In this document: positions 42,774 to 52,368 of the stretch, piece by piece | Layout of the letters: the number at the start of each line of letters is the position of its first letter | Position numbering within the stretch: the stretch's first letter is position 1 | From: Paenalcaligenes sp035302345 | Lineage (GTDB): Bacteria; Pseudomonadota; Gammaproteobacteria; Burkholderiales; Burkholderiaceae_B | DNA: 64,000 bases | NCBI GenBank assembly: GCA_035302345.1 | Contig: DATGSS010000097.1 | Span: forward strand, 29,920 to 93,919 | Direction of reading: 5' to 3' | Notes under the pieces: generated by a model | What the model was told of the DNA's origin: nothing | The model's database searches: none | What the model saw: only the letters and a program-made list of their open reading frames with translations | Made by a program: the position numbers and the translations under genes

Positions 42774-44186
42774 ATGGAAACTGCAGCGGTTCAGCAGGTG
42801 AAACGCCCCTTGCCAGAAGGGTTTATTCAAGCCCTCCAGGATAAGTTCGGGCATCGATGTAATCTGACACCAGCTGTCCTTGAACAGCACGGCAGCGATG
42901 AATCGCCTTATCCTACGATGGCCCCTGATGCGGTTATTTATGCTCATAGTACTGACGAGGTGGCCTGGGTCGCACGTCATTGCCACACGCATCGGGTACC
43001 GCTCATTCCTTATGGTGCGGGTACTTCACTAGAGGGCCATGTGTTGGCCCTTCAAGGGGGGATATCGCTAGATTTATCCGAAATGGACGAGATCCTCGCC
43101 CTACATGCCGAGGATTTCACTGCCACTGTGCAGGCCGGTGTTCGACGCGAATCCCTAAATGCAGCGCTGGCAGAGACAGGCCTATTTTTTCCCATCGACC
43201 CAGGTGCCAATGCCACTTTGGGTGGGATGTCCGCAACGCGTGCCTCTGGCACAAATGCAGTGCGTTATGGGACCATGCGCGAAAATGTCCTTAATCTCAC
43301 CGTAGTTATGGCCGACGGGCGTATTGTACGTACCGCACAACGGGCCAAAAAATCCTCTGCGGGGTACGATCTGACGCGGCTATTTATCGGCAGCGAGGGT
43401 ACGCTGGGTATTATTACCGAGCTCACCGTTCGCTTGCACCCATTGCCCGAGGCAGTTTCAGCGGCGGTATGCCACTTTCCAACTGTGGCGGACGCCGTGC
43501 AAACTGTCATCGAGGTCATCCAAATGGGCATCGATATTGCCCGGGTCGAGTTTATGGATGTGCAAGCAGTGCGTGCGACAAACGCTTATAGCAAACTAGA
43601 CTTACTTGAAAAGCCTTTGCTGTTGTTCGAATTCCATGGCAGCCCTAGTGCAGTACAAGAGCAGGCCGAAATTGTTCAGGAAATCGCTCAGAGCAATGAT
43701 GGGATGGATTTTGATTGGGCAGATCAGCCTGAAGATCGCTCGCGGTTATGGGCGGCACGGCACCAAGCTTATTTTGCCGGTCTGCAGTTACGTCCTGGTG
43801 CTGTATCTAGCACAACAGATGTTTGCGTCCCGATTTCTGAACTAGCCCGTTGCGTTGTCGAGACTGCTGATGATATGGCAAAAGCACCCTTTCCAAGTAC
43901 TATTTTAGGGCATGTAGGCGATGGTAATTTCCATGTGTTGATGTTGCTTTCGCCCGATGATCCTGCGGAATGGCACGCCTCCGAAGAGTTAAATCATCGC
44001 ATCGTTGAGCGCGCATTACAGGCGGGTGGTACATGTACAGGAGAGCATGGGGTAGGCTTGCATAAGCGCGAGTTTTTATCCCAGGAATTTGGTGACAGTG
44101 CTGTTGATGTGATGCGCCAAATCAAACAAGGCTTGGATCCCCACAATATTCTAAACCCAGGTAAAATCTTTTTTTCTACTGAGTAA
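42774..44186 (+). CDS. FAD-linked oxidase, D-lactate dehydrogenase (cytochrome)-like
   Basis: This is a 470-residue flavoprotein of the GlcD/Dld2 family. The PCMH-type FAD domain (about 40-215; IPYGAGTSLEGHVLAL, DPGANATLGGMSATRASGTNAVRYGTM) and C-terminal oxidase domain ending GTCTGEHGVGLHKREFLSQEFG are present. The likely reaction is D-lactate or a related 2-hydroxy acid to the 2-oxo acid. The glcE/glcF partners are not nearby, which favours a single-subunit enzyme. GGAG precedes the ATG. Confidence 0.85.
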   Translation: METAAVQQVKRPLPEGFIQALQDKFGHRCNLTPAVLEQHGSDESPYPTMAPDAVIYAHSTDEVAWVARHCHTHRVPLIPYGAGTSLEGHVLALQGGISLDLSEMDEILALHAEDFTATVQAGVRRESLNAALAETGLFFPIDPGANATLGGMSATRASGTNAVRYGTMRENVLNLTVVMADGRIVRTAQRAKKSSAGYDLTRLFIGSEGTLGIITELTVRLHPLPEAVSAAVCHFPTVADAVQTVIEVIQMGIDIARVEFMDVQAVRATNAYSKLDLLEKPLLLFEFHGSPSAVQEQAEIVQEIAQSNDGMDFDWADQPEDRSRLWAARHQAYFAGLQLRPGAVSSTTDVCVPISELARCVVETADDMAKAPFPSTILGHVGDGNFHVLMLLSPDDPAEWHASEELNHRIVERALQAGGTCTGEHGVGLHKREFLSQEFGDSAVDVMRQIKQGLDPHNILNPGKIFFSTE

Positions 44187-44215
44187 TTCTTTTGGTGCCC
44201 ACGGGCTTTCCATTT

Positions 44216-45316
44216 ATGTCCAAACCTTTTAGCAAAGAGCGTGTCGTCGTTGGTCTCTCCGGAGGCGTCGATTCGGCCATTACTGCCTGGTTGCTCAAAC
44301 AACAAGGCTACGAGGTCGTAGGCTTGTTTATGAAAAACTGGGAGGACGACGATGACAGTGAATATTGTTCGACCCGCCAGGATTGGATCGATGCGGCCAG
44401 TGTGGCTGATTTGATCGGTATAGAAATCGAGGCGGTTAATTTTGCCGCTGAATACAAAGACCGTGTATTTGCAGAGTTTCTACGCGAGTACTCTGCAGGA
44501 CGTACGCCCAACCCTGATGTGCTGTGCAATGCAGAAATCAAATTCAAGGCTTTTTTAGATCACGCGATGGAGTTAGGGGCCGAGCGCATTGCTACGGGCC
44601 ACTACGCACGCGTTCGCGAGGTCAATGGGCAGTTTCAGCTCTTAAAGGGGCTGGATAAAAGCAAGGATCAAAGCTATTTCTTGCATCGCTTAAATCAGGC
44701 ACAATTAGCCCGTACTATTTTCCCGTTGGGCGAATTACAAAAAACCGAGGTCCGCGATATTGCCGCTGAGCTAGATCTACCTGTGGCACAGAAAAAAGAC
44801 TCCACTGGAATCTGTTTTATCGGCGAACGTCCCTTTAGAGAGTTTTTAAACCGCTATTTACCTACCGAGCCTGGCCCCATTAAAGATGACCAAGGCGAGT
44901 TATTAGGCGAGCATATAGGGTTGGCTTTTTATACCTATGGGCAGCGTCGCGGGCTGGGCATTGGTGGGGTCAAAGGCCGACAACGCGCAGATGGCACCTC
45001 GGGTGCTTGGTATGTAGCCCGCAAAGATTTAAAAACAAACACGCTTTATGTGGTCGAAGGCTCTGATCATCCATGGCTGTACCAGCCAGAATTATCAGCC
45101 GAACAGGCCAGCTGGATTGCTGGTCAACCGCCTGCATACGCAGATTATGGCGCCAAGGTCCGTTACCGGCAGCCAGATACGCCTTGCCAGCTCGTAGCCG
45201 CGCAGGGTGAGGGCTTTACTTTGCGTTTTCAGTCTCCTCAATGGGCAGTGACCCCTGGCCAGTCGGCAGTGTTGTACGATGGGGATATTTGTCTGGGCGG
45301 CGGGATCATCACATAA
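44216..45316 (+). CDS. mnmA: tRNA-specific 2-thiouridylase MnmA
   Basis: This enzyme thiolates U34 of tRNA-Lys, -Glu and -Gln. The PP-loop VVVGLSGGVDSAITAWLL, catalytic cysteines in NPDVLCNAEIKF and STGICFIGERPF, and the GQRRGLGIGG segment identify it. I use the ATG at 44216 (MSKPFSKERV, 366 residues) instead of a TTG eight codons upstream. It starts 30 bases after the preceding gene. Confidence 0.95.
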   Translation: MSKPFSKERVVVGLSGGVDSAITAWLLKQQGYEVVGLFMKNWEDDDDSEYCSTRQDWIDAASVADLIGIEIEAVNFAAEYKDRVFAEFLREYSAGRTPNPDVLCNAEIKFKAFLDHAMELGAERIATGHYARVREVNGQFQLLKGLDKSKDQSYFLHRLNQAQLARTIFPLGELQKTEVRDIAAELDLPVAQKKDSTGICFIGERPFREFLNRYLPTEPGPIKDDQGELLGEHIGLAFYTYGQRRGLGIGGVKGRQRADGTSGAWYVARKDLKTNTLYVVEGSDHPWLYQPELSAEQASWIAGQPPAYADYGAKVRYRQPDTPCQLVAAQGEGFTLRFQSPQWAVTPGQSAVLYDGDICLGGGIIT

Positions 45317-45328
45317 GGAAAAACAACA

Positions 45329-46144
45329 ATGACCATCGTTTTTTTGATTGCCCTGCTGGGGCTAGGGGCCTTTGTGGGCTTTGCAGCGGGTCTGCTGGGT
45401 ATTGGCGGCGGCATGGTGCTGGTGCCTTTTCTGAATTATATGCTGCCTCGTATTGGCATCCCCCAAGATTTAGCCGTCCATGCAGCGATTGCCACGGCGA
45501 TGGGGACGATTGTATTTACCTCGATCTCTAGTGTGCGTGCACACCAAAAACACAAAGCTATCCACTGGGATGTGGTCAAATTAATGGTGCCTGGGATTAT
45601 TTTGGGTGGTTTTGTATCAGGTGGGGCCATTTTTGCCATGATCAGCAATGAGCTGTTGGCAATCATTTTTGTCGCCTTTGTGTATATTTCCGCATTGCGT
45701 ATGTTACGCAAAAGCAAACCAGATGCTGCGTTGCTTTTGCCACCTAAGTGGGTGACGTGTGCGTTCGGTTTTGTGGTCGGGGTTGTTTCAGGATTGCTGG
45801 GCGCCGGGGGCGGCTTTTTGTCTGTCCCTTATTTAGTGCGCGCTAATCTAGAAATGGCGCATGCCGTTGCGACCTCGGCAGCTTTAGGGTTTTTCATTGC
45901 CCTAGCTAATAGCGTGGGCTATATCTGGTCAGGTTACGAAACGACCAAGGGCATTCCAGGCATGCTAGGTTACAATTATTGGCCTGCGTTAATTGCCTTG
46001 ACTGTGATGAGTGTGCTGACAGCACCCTTGGGGGCAGCAGCGGCTCATCGTCTACCAATGAATCACCTCAAACGGATCTTTGCCGGCTTGTTATTCATCC
46101 TGGGGACGCAGATGATTTACGAAACCTTTTTTGCCCACGGATAA
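45329..46144 (+). CDS. TauE/SafE family sulfite/organosulfonate transporter
   Basis: This 271-residue protein has about eight helices and the two family motifs, GFAAGLLGIGGGMVLVPFL (about 12-30) and VSGLLGAGGGFLSVPYLV (about 152-169). Members move sulfite, sulfoacetate or related anions across the inner membrane. The substrate is unknown, though a tetrathionate reductase a few kb away gives a possible sulfur context. AAGGAA precedes the ATG, 12 bases after mnmA. Confidence 0.86.
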   Translation: MTIVFLIALLGLGAFVGFAAGLLGIGGGMVLVPFLNYMLPRIGIPQDLAVHAAIATAMGTIVFTSISSVRAHQKHKAIHWDVVKLMVPGIILGGFVSGGAIFAMISNELLAIIFVAFVYISALRMLRKSKPDAALLLPPKWVTCAFGFVVGVVSGLLGAGGGFLSVPYLVRANLEMAHAVATSAALGFFIALANSVGYIWSGYETTKGIPGMLGYNYWPALIALTVMSVLTAPLGAAAAHRLPMNHLKRIFAGLLFILGTQMIYETFFAHG

Positions 46145-46179
46145 TGCACGAAAGATGGATAGTGTACGAATGATTATTG

Positions 46180-46213
46180 CACCGGGATCGCGGTGATGCC
46201 CGGTGTGTTTATT
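46180..46213 (+). terminator. Terminator after the TauE/SafE gene
   Basis: CACCGGG (46180-46186) pairs with CCCGGTG (46199-46205), extended inward by ATC/GAT across one bulge, and is followed by TGTTTATT. Confidence 0.6.
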
Positions 46214-46236
46214 CATGCACGGGGTGCAGTATCTAA

Positions 46237-46842
46237 CTAAGGTTGGGTTTGGATGAAAGAGGGACGCTCGTAGAGCTTGTCGCACAGTCGGGCCAGTTGT
46301 TCGTGTTGGCTGCGCCAGTCGAGTTCGGCAAAGCGCAATTCTAAATACCCTAGTGCGCAGCCTACGGCAATATCAGCCAAGCTAAAATTAATGCCCGAGC
46401 AAAAAGAGTTTTCGCCCAATTGTGCCTCTAAATAGGCGAGGGTGCGTGTTATTTTTTCTTGTTGGCGGGTAATCCATGCAGGATTTTGTTGGTGTGCAGG
46501 GCGCTGGTTTTTTTCTATGTGGATACTAATTGCGGCATCCATAAGGCCATCTGCAGCGGCCTCCCATAGTTTGACCAATGCCCGATCACGGCCCGTCTGC
46601 GGCAATAAGCGGCTGACAGGTGAAAGCGTGTCCAGATATTCTACAATCACACGCGAGTCGAACAAATTGCCAAAATCATCTATGGCCAGGCAAGGTACCT
46701 TGCCAAGAGGGTTATGTTCGGTAATGATGGCATCTGCACTCCAGACATCGTCTATGACGAGTTCGTAGTCGAGTTTCTTTTCTGCCATGACCACGCGTAC
46801 TTTGCGAACATACGGACTAGTTAGAGAACCTATTAGTTTCAT
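46237..46842 (-). CDS. Glutathione S-transferase family protein
   Basis: This is a 201-residue GST. The N-terminal thioredoxin-like domain starts MKLIGSLTSPYVRKVRVVMAEK, with Ser9 or Thr8 near the usual catalytic site, and has NPLGKVPCLAIDD and DSRVIVEYLD. The helical C-terminal domain carries LADIAVGCALGYLELRF. The pattern is that of YibF-type bacterial GSTs. It is monocistronic and convergent with the transporter gene. Confidence 0.88.
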   Translation of the reverse strand: MKLIGSLTSPYVRKVRVVMAEKKLDYELVIDDVWSADAIITEHNPLGKVPCLAIDDFGNLFDSRVIVEYLDTLSPVSRLLPQTGRDRALVKLWEAAADGLMDAAISIHIEKNQRPAHQQNPAWITRQQEKITRTLAYLEAQLGENSFCSGINFSLADIAVGCALGYLELRFAELDWRSQHEQLARLCDKLYERPSFIQTQP

Positions 46843-47027
46843 ATAGATTTTTCATTGATTGTGTGCCTTTCAAAGTATATCAACATGTCTATATAAAGCA
46901 CGCTCATGGACATACACTTAAGGTTTTCCTGAGCTTTTTGGCGCGAACTGTGGTTTATTCGTCATCATCCGCGCGAAAATCCCTGCAGTGTTAGAATATC
47001 GTATTTACATTTTCAATTGATTGAGTT

Positions 47028-48416
47028 ATGCGCATCGCAGAAACACTTACCCCTTTAAACGCTTTATCTCCTATTGATGGTCGCTATGGCCGCGCGACTG
47101 AATCCTTGCGTCCTTTTTTATCCGAGGCCGGATTTATGGCCCATCGAGTCGAGGTCGAGGTCGCCTGGTTAATCGCGCTCTCCAAAGCCGGTTTACCTGA
47201 ATTACCCCGCTTTAGCCCCAAGGGCGAGGCCTTTTTACGCCAGCTGGTGACTCAGTTTAGCGAGCAAGATGCAGAGCGCATCAAAGAGATCGAACGCATC
47301 ACCAACCATGATGTCAAAGCCGTCGAGTATTGGCTCAAAGAGCACATCAGCAAAGAACCCGATCTACCCCAGGCTGCCGAGTTTATTCATTTTGCCTGCA
47401 CTTCCGAGGACATTAATAATACCTCGCATGCTTTGATGCTCACACGGGCTCGTGACCAGGTGGTTTTACCCGCCCTGCATGAGCTTTATCAAAAGATTGC
47501 CACCATGGCTCATACTTTTGCGCATCAGCCGATGCTGGCACGCACCCACGGGCAGCCAGCTAGCCCAACGACAATGGGCAAAGAGTTTGCTAACGTAGCC
47601 CACCGTCTGGGCCGTGCTATTCATGCCATCCAACAGGTACAGGCCACAGCCAAACTAAATGGTGCGACCGGAAATTACAACGCGCATATGGCTGCTTATC
47701 CTGAGGTCGATTGGCCTAATTTCAGCCGTGCAATTATCGAGGAACTCGGTTTAGAGCAAAATCCACTAACTATTCAAATCGAACCGCATGATTGGATGGC
47801 CGAGCTTTTCCACGCATTGATGCGGTTTAATACAGTGTTATTGGATTTCAATCGGGATATTTGGGGCTATATTGCTTTAGGCTTTTTCAAGCAGCGCCTC
47901 AAAGAGGGCGAGATTGGCTCTTCGACAATGCCTCACAAGGTCAACCCCATTGATTTTGAGAACTCCGAGGGTAATTTAGGCTTAGCCAATTCCTTGCTCG
48001 GTCATTTGGCAGAAAAGCTGCCAGTGTCGCGTTGGCAACGTGATTTGTCTGATTCTACGGTCTTGCGTAATTTGGGCGCTGCCTTAGGATATTGCATGAT
48101 TGCTTATTCAGCATGTTTGCGTGGGTTGGAAAAGCTCGAGCTCAATCAAGATGTCATTGATGCTGATATTGATAGCTGCTACGAGATCTTGGCCGAGCCT
48201 ATTCAAACAGTGATGCGCCGTTATGCCGTAGAAAACCCGTACGAGCAGCTCAAAGAGCTAACGCGCGGCAAGGCGATTACAGAAAAAGCGCTACGCGAAT
48301 TTATTCAGGGCTTGGATATTCCTGCTCCCGCTAAGGAAGAGCTCCTCAGTTTGACCCCACGCCGTTATATTGGTTTGGCCAGTCAGTTGGCTTTACAGCT
48401 ACCTACGCAGCTCTAA
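47028..48416 (+). CDS. purB: Adenylosuccinate lyase
   Basis: This 462-residue fumarase/aspartase-family enzyme acts twice in purine synthesis, releasing fumarate from SAICAR and adenylosuccinate. The signature GSSTMPHKVNPIDFENSEGN (about 298-317) and FACTSEDINNTSHALML are present, with ARTHGQPASPTTMGKEF between. No strong ribosome site is seen. The size fits the E. coli-type enzyme. Confidence 0.96.
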   Translation: MRIAETLTPLNALSPIDGRYGRATESLRPFLSEAGFMAHRVEVEVAWLIALSKAGLPELPRFSPKGEAFLRQLVTQFSEQDAERIKEIERITNHDVKAVEYWLKEHISKEPDLPQAAEFIHFACTSEDINNTSHALMLTRARDQVVLPALHELYQKIATMAHTFAHQPMLARTHGQPASPTTMGKEFANVAHRLGRAIHAIQQVQATAKLNGATGNYNAHMAAYPEVDWPNFSRAIIEELGLEQNPLTIQIEPHDWMAELFHALMRFNTVLLDFNRDIWGYIALGFFKQRLKEGEIGSSTMPHKVNPIDFENSEGNLGLANSLLGHLAEKLPVSRWQRDLSDSTVLRNLGAALGYCMIAYSACLRGLEKLELNQDVIDADIDSCYEILAEPIQTVMRRYAVENPYEQLKELTRGKAITEKALREFIQGLDIPAPAKEELLSLTPRRYIGLASQLALQLPTQL

Positions 48417-48425
48417 GCACAAATT

Positions 48426-48463
48426 GCCTGCCTTGTCTCTAACAGGGCAGGCATGCGGTTTTT
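48426..48463 (+). terminator. Terminator after purB
   Basis: GCCTGCCTTG (48426-48435) pairs with CAGGGCAGGC (48443-48452) with one G-U pair and a 7-base loop. A five-T run follows six bases later. Confidence 0.55.
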
Positions 48464-48492
48464 ACTTACGCATTTTTTGTTGGTGAATTGTT

Positions 48493-49158
48493 TTGGTTGA
48501 ATTTGTCACTTCGAGCAAGCTCCCGACGCCTTGGGGGGTGTTTCGGTTGCATGTGTTTCTCGAGGCAGAAACACAGCGTGAGCATATTGCGCTCACTTAT
48601 GGTCAATGGAATGCCCAAGATGCAGTCTTGCTACGAATGCATTCTGAGTGCTTGACAGGGGATGCCCTATTTAGCATGCGTTGTGATTGCGGTCCCCAAT
48701 TGCAGCGTGCGATGCAGCGTATCGCCGAACACGGACAGGGGGTCGTACTTTATCTGCGCCAAGAAGGCCGCGGCATCGGTTTACTAAACAAGATCCGTGC
48801 TTATGAACTACAAGACCAGGGTCTAGACACTGTGCAGGCCAACGAGCATTTAGGGTTTGCCGCAGATTTACGTAATTACGAGGTCTGTTTGCCCATGTTG
48901 CAACATCTAGGTATCGAGCATGTGCGTTTAATGACTAACAACCCGCGAAAAGTGCAGGCTCTTAGTGATTTAGGGGTGGATGTGCTGGAGCGCGTTCCAC
49001 ACGAGATTCCAGCGAATCCACATAATAGTCATTATTTACAAACCAAAGCAGCACGCTTGGGCCATTTGCTGGGGCAGGACTTCCCACAAAAAGTAGCAGT
49101 GTCTTATGACGATGATGTGCTATTTGAGGAAAAAGACTCTCCGGCGGCCAGTAAATAA
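48493..49158 (+). CDS. ribA: GTP cyclohydrolase II
   Basis: This enzyme opens GTP in the first step of riboflavin synthesis. The zinc motif HSECLTGDALFSMRCDCG (cysteines at about 55, 66, 68) and LRQEGRGIGLLNKIRAYELQDQG are diagnostic. The only plausible start is TTG at 48493, because an in-frame stop lies nine bases upstream. Unlike many betaproteobacterial genes this is RibA alone, without a RibB domain, and no FMN riboswitch is visible. About 20 extra residues at the C-terminus are acidic. Confidence 0.92.
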   Translation: MVEFVTSSKLPTPWGVFRLHVFLEAETQREHIALTYGQWNAQDAVLLRMHSECLTGDALFSMRCDCGPQLQRAMQRIAEHGQGVVLYLRQEGRGIGLLNKIRAYELQDQGLDTVQANEHLGFAADLRNYEVCLPMLQHLGIEHVRLMTNNPRKVQALSDLGVDVLERVPHEIPANPHNSHYLQTKAARLGHLLGQDFPQKVAVSYDDDVLFEEKDSPAASK

Positions 49159-49170
49159 TCGCCTGTTCTT

Positions 49171-52100
49171 TTAAGCCGCTACTTTTTCGATGCGCGCAGG
49201 TAGGCCCTGTCGTACAGCTGCACCCGAAACCCAATCTATCCATACGTTTTTGTCTTTACGTGTGGTGTCTTGGAAGCCCAGGTCGTTTAGGTTGATACCA
49301 GCACCAATCTGCGTGTTGTGCGGCATAGCTTGGCCATCCACATAGTGGGCACGAGCACCTAGTTCAGTATGTCCATAACCATGCTCAACAGCGATAGCGC
49401 CACGCATGACCCCATCCCGCAGCATGGCAACGGCCTCGACACTGCTACCGGGGGTAGTAATGCGGACTTTGTCGCCGTTGCGAATGCCTAATGCTTGGGC
49501 ATCTTTGGGGTGAATTGATACGGGGTTATGGGGGTGTACCTGACGCAGTCGGTCAACGCCGATAGCGATAGAGCTCATGATGTTGGATTTATACGAGCTC
49601 AACAAGAAAGGCCACTGTTTTTCAGGGTAGATCTCACGCATGGGGGTGCCGTCTGCCATTCGGGTGGGGTACCACGTTGGGCAGCCCGAGAATTTTTCCC
49701 CAGTCATCGAATAAGTGAGGCTGGCGAGCTCTTCGTCCCATATAGGCAGCATGGTCAAATGCGCGTGCTTGAGGTGGTCCCCATCCCAAGCATCCTCGAC
49801 GCGATCAAAACGCCCCCCACGTGTCATCAGCATGGCGACTTTGAGCCATTCCTCTTCTTTCAGATGAGCCTTGATCAAATCCAGTTTTTTATCCACACCG
49901 GTCAAGCGCATATCCTCGTCACTCGCGTCAGGCACAGGGCGTCCCATTGCGTAAGCCACATTGGCAAAGCCGCGTAGGTAAAAGTCTTGGGCGGTATGCA
50001 TGGGGTAGCGTTTATCGCTGTGTGGATCACCGATGGCATCATCCCCAAAACCTGGCATGCCCAAGCGTTTGGCTACCTCGATGAAAAATACCTCGATGCT
50101 AATAGGCTCACCGTTTGCAGTGCGATCTACTTTGGGCTCAACAATCGGCCAGCGCAAGGTTGATGTTTTGGCGATTACATCTGCCCAAGGTGCTGATGTA
50201 CCCCAGCTTTCGTAGGTAACTGTGTCAGGGACAATATAATCCGCTAAGGCAGTAGTTTCGTTGATAAACGGGTCTACACAAACAATTAAGGGCAGTTTTT
50301 TCGGGTCCTGTAAATCTTTGTATAGGGTGTTGCGCAAGCCCGCTATTCCATAAATGGGGTTACCCATGTGATTGATCCAGGCTTTAGCTTTATAAGGATA
50401 GCCGGCAATCCCAGCCGCAACCATTTCGGTACTTAAGCCCCCGACCATTGGGTACCAAGGAGCTTTGGTGGGGTAGGGGTTTTCGCCAGCTGCGACCTTT
50501 TGTTTGTATTCCGAACTATTTTCATAGGGCATACGGGTGCGCGATAGGGCAAGTCCCTGAGGGGCTTTTTGGCCGGGAAAGCGGAAATCATAGCGCGGAC
50601 CAGGCCCAAAGGGTCCAAAAGGCCCAGCATCTAGGACAAGACCGCCTTTAACATTCAAATTACCTGCCAAAGTGTTGAGCATGCCAATCGCGTAGGCGGT
50701 ATAAAATCCAGCCCCACTCATGGTGCCGCCATGCGCGTCTGCTACTGCTTGTGCTCCGTAGCTGCTGAATTCACGGGCCAAGTCCTGTATTTCCTCTACC
50801 GAAATACCGCATTGCTCGCTGTACTCTTCATAGCTCATTTGCTGTGATTCAAACAGCATTTTGCTCAGAGCGGTGCATACCTCGATGGGTTGTTGCCCTA
50901 GATTAACGGCCTCAACGCTGCGCTCTACAAAAAGCTCAGCAGGTTCGGTAATGGTGTGGGGTGCCAAACTGCCATCTGCGCGTTGCACAACAAAGACATC
51001 TTTTTCTGTACCCTCCTCATCTGTTTCCACAGGCCAACCCAAATCGCTGCCCTTGAGGAAAGAGCCGTAACGAGGATGCTCTGGATTGTTGATTAGCAAG
51101 TGCGTCGCATTGGTCCAGGAAGTCTGTCCTGCCGCTTGCATGGCCTGCATGCTAGGTTGAGCCAATACCTCTTGGTTAAAGCTTTTATTTTCCAGCATCC
51201 AGCGAATCATACCCAGGCATAAAGCCAAATCGGAGGCAGGTTTAACGGCAATCCAACGGTTATGGGTGCCTGCAGCTAGGCTAGATGAGGTAGGCAAAAT
51301 AGGAGAAACCACTACATAGTTAAAAGTGTTTTCTTCACGTGCCCGTGCCTCGGCTAGTTCGCGGCCTTGGCGTTGGAAAGGGTTACCTGATTGGGCTGGT
51401 GCGGCGCCAATAAAGAGTCCGAAACGGGCGCTGGTCCAGTCGGGTTTGCCATGCGGCATACTGCGCACATCACCCAGTGCGACACCAGCGCCAATACGGA
51501 AAGTCTGACCACAATACGCACCGTGATTAGACCGATTAACGGTGCCGAAAGATTGTTCAGCAAAGCGGCGCAGTAAAGGGGTACGACCCTCATTGCCGGC
51601 ATCAGTAACAATGAGTTGGTTAGAAAGCGGGCCATATTCTGGGTGTTCAGGATCGATTAGGGTCTCGCGGTCAAAAATAGCGCGCAGTCCCTCGACGTGG
51701 CCTTCTCCAAATAGATCGCCACCTTCGCAGATTTCCTCGATCAGTTGTTCAAAACTAATTTTTTCCCATTTCCCTTCGCCGCGCTTACCCACGCGCTTTA
51801 AAGGGCTTAATACCCGATAGGGGCTGTTTACTTGTTGCTGCATCGCGTTACCACGAGCACAAGCGGTCGCGCGGCCTTCCAAACCATGTTCTTGGCCTAA
51901 GCGTGAAAAAACCTCGCGGACGGACTCATCCATATCGGCTGGATGGGTCGTGGCTAAGGGGTGGTAGGGGTTGCCTGCGATGCGGATGATTTCATTTTCA
52001 TCTTGGTTGACGCGTACGCGGACCCCGCATTGTGTCCAGCAGCCTAGGCATAGTGATGGGCTGACTACGTGTCCTGGTTGAGTTTCCAGCTGGCCCGTGG

Positions 52101-52308
52101 CAGGGTTAATTGCAAACTCGGGGATACGAGCATTGCCACGCACGGCATCCTTGGTGGGTGCACCTGCGGTGCCTTTAGCCAAACCGCGCGCAGTTTTGAC
52201 CAAAGTTTCTCCATAACCGGCCGCAAAAGCAGCCAAACCGCCAGCGGCTAAAGCGCCGTGTTTGATTAATTTGCGTCTGTCTTTGTTTTGTTCGTCTGAT
52301 TTGCTCAT
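49171..52308 (-). CDS. ttrA: Tetrathionate reductase catalytic subunit
   Basis: This is a 1045-residue molybdopterin guanine dinucleotide enzyme. A twin-arginine signal is present (DRRKLIKHGALAAGGLAAFAA, Arg11-Arg12). The iron-sulfur motif Cys87-x2-Cys90-x3-Cys94 with Cys150 precedes the molybdopterin domains. HGAYCGQTFRIGAG carries the probable Mo-ligating Cys. The C-terminal domain binds the second pterin. It reduces tetrathionate to thiosulfate in the periplasm as a terminal acceptor. The assignment depends strongly on TtrB next to it. Other relatives (polysulfide or arsenate reductases) are less likely. Confidence 0.86.
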   Translation of the reverse strand: MSKSDEQNKDRRKLIKHGALAAGGLAAFAAGYGETLVKTARGLAKGTAGAPTKDAVRGNARIPEFAINPATGQLETQPGHVVSPSLCLGCWTQCGVRVRVNQDENEIIRIAGNPYHPLATTHPADMDESVREVFSRLGQEHGLEGRATACARGNAMQQQVNSPYRVLSPLKRVGKRGEGKWEKISFEQLIEEICEGGDLFGEGHVEGLRAIFDRETLIDPEHPEYGPLSNQLIVTDAGNEGRTPLLRRFAEQSFGTVNRSNHGAYCGQTFRIGAGVALGDVRSMPHGKPDWTSARFGLFIGAAPAQSGNPFQRQGRELAEARAREENTFNYVVVSPILPTSSSLAAGTHNRWIAVKPASDLALCLGMIRWMLENKSFNQEVLAQPSMQAMQAAGQTSWTNATHLLINNPEHPRYGSFLKGSDLGWPVETDEEGTEKDVFVVQRADGSLAPHTITEPAELFVERSVEAVNLGQQPIEVCTALSKMLFESQQMSYEEYSEQCGISVEEIQDLAREFSSYGAQAVADAHGGTMSGAGFYTAYAIGMLNTLAGNLNVKGGLVLDAGPFGPFGPGPRYDFRFPGQKAPQGLALSRTRMPYENSSEYKQKVAAGENPYPTKAPWYPMVGGLSTEMVAAGIAGYPYKAKAWINHMGNPIYGIAGLRNTLYKDLQDPKKLPLIVCVDPFINETTALADYIVPDTVTYESWGTSAPWADVIAKTSTLRWPIVEPKVDRTANGEPISIEVFFIEVAKRLGMPGFGDDAIGDPHSDKRYPMHTAQDFYLRGFANVAYAMGRPVPDASDEDMRLTGVDKKLDLIKAHLKEEEWLKVAMLMTRGGRFDRVEDAWDGDHLKHAHLTMLPIWDEELASLTYSMTGEKFSGCPTWYPTRMADGTPMREIYPEKQWPFLLSSYKSNIMSSIAIGVDRLRQVHPHNPVSIHPKDAQALGIRNGDKVRITTPGSSVEAVAMLRDGVMRGAIAVEHGYGHTELGARAHYVDGQAMPHNTQIGAGINLNDLGFQDTTRKDKNVWIDWVSGAAVRQGLPARIEKVAA

Positions 52309-52368
52309 TGTGCTAATTCCAAAAAAACTGTTGAACCAATCGTGTTATCGATAGTGAGCGATGTGCTG

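Noticed and set aside
49528..49977. 149-residue plus-strand frame
   Set aside because: Antisense to ttrA with no ribosome site and no family features.
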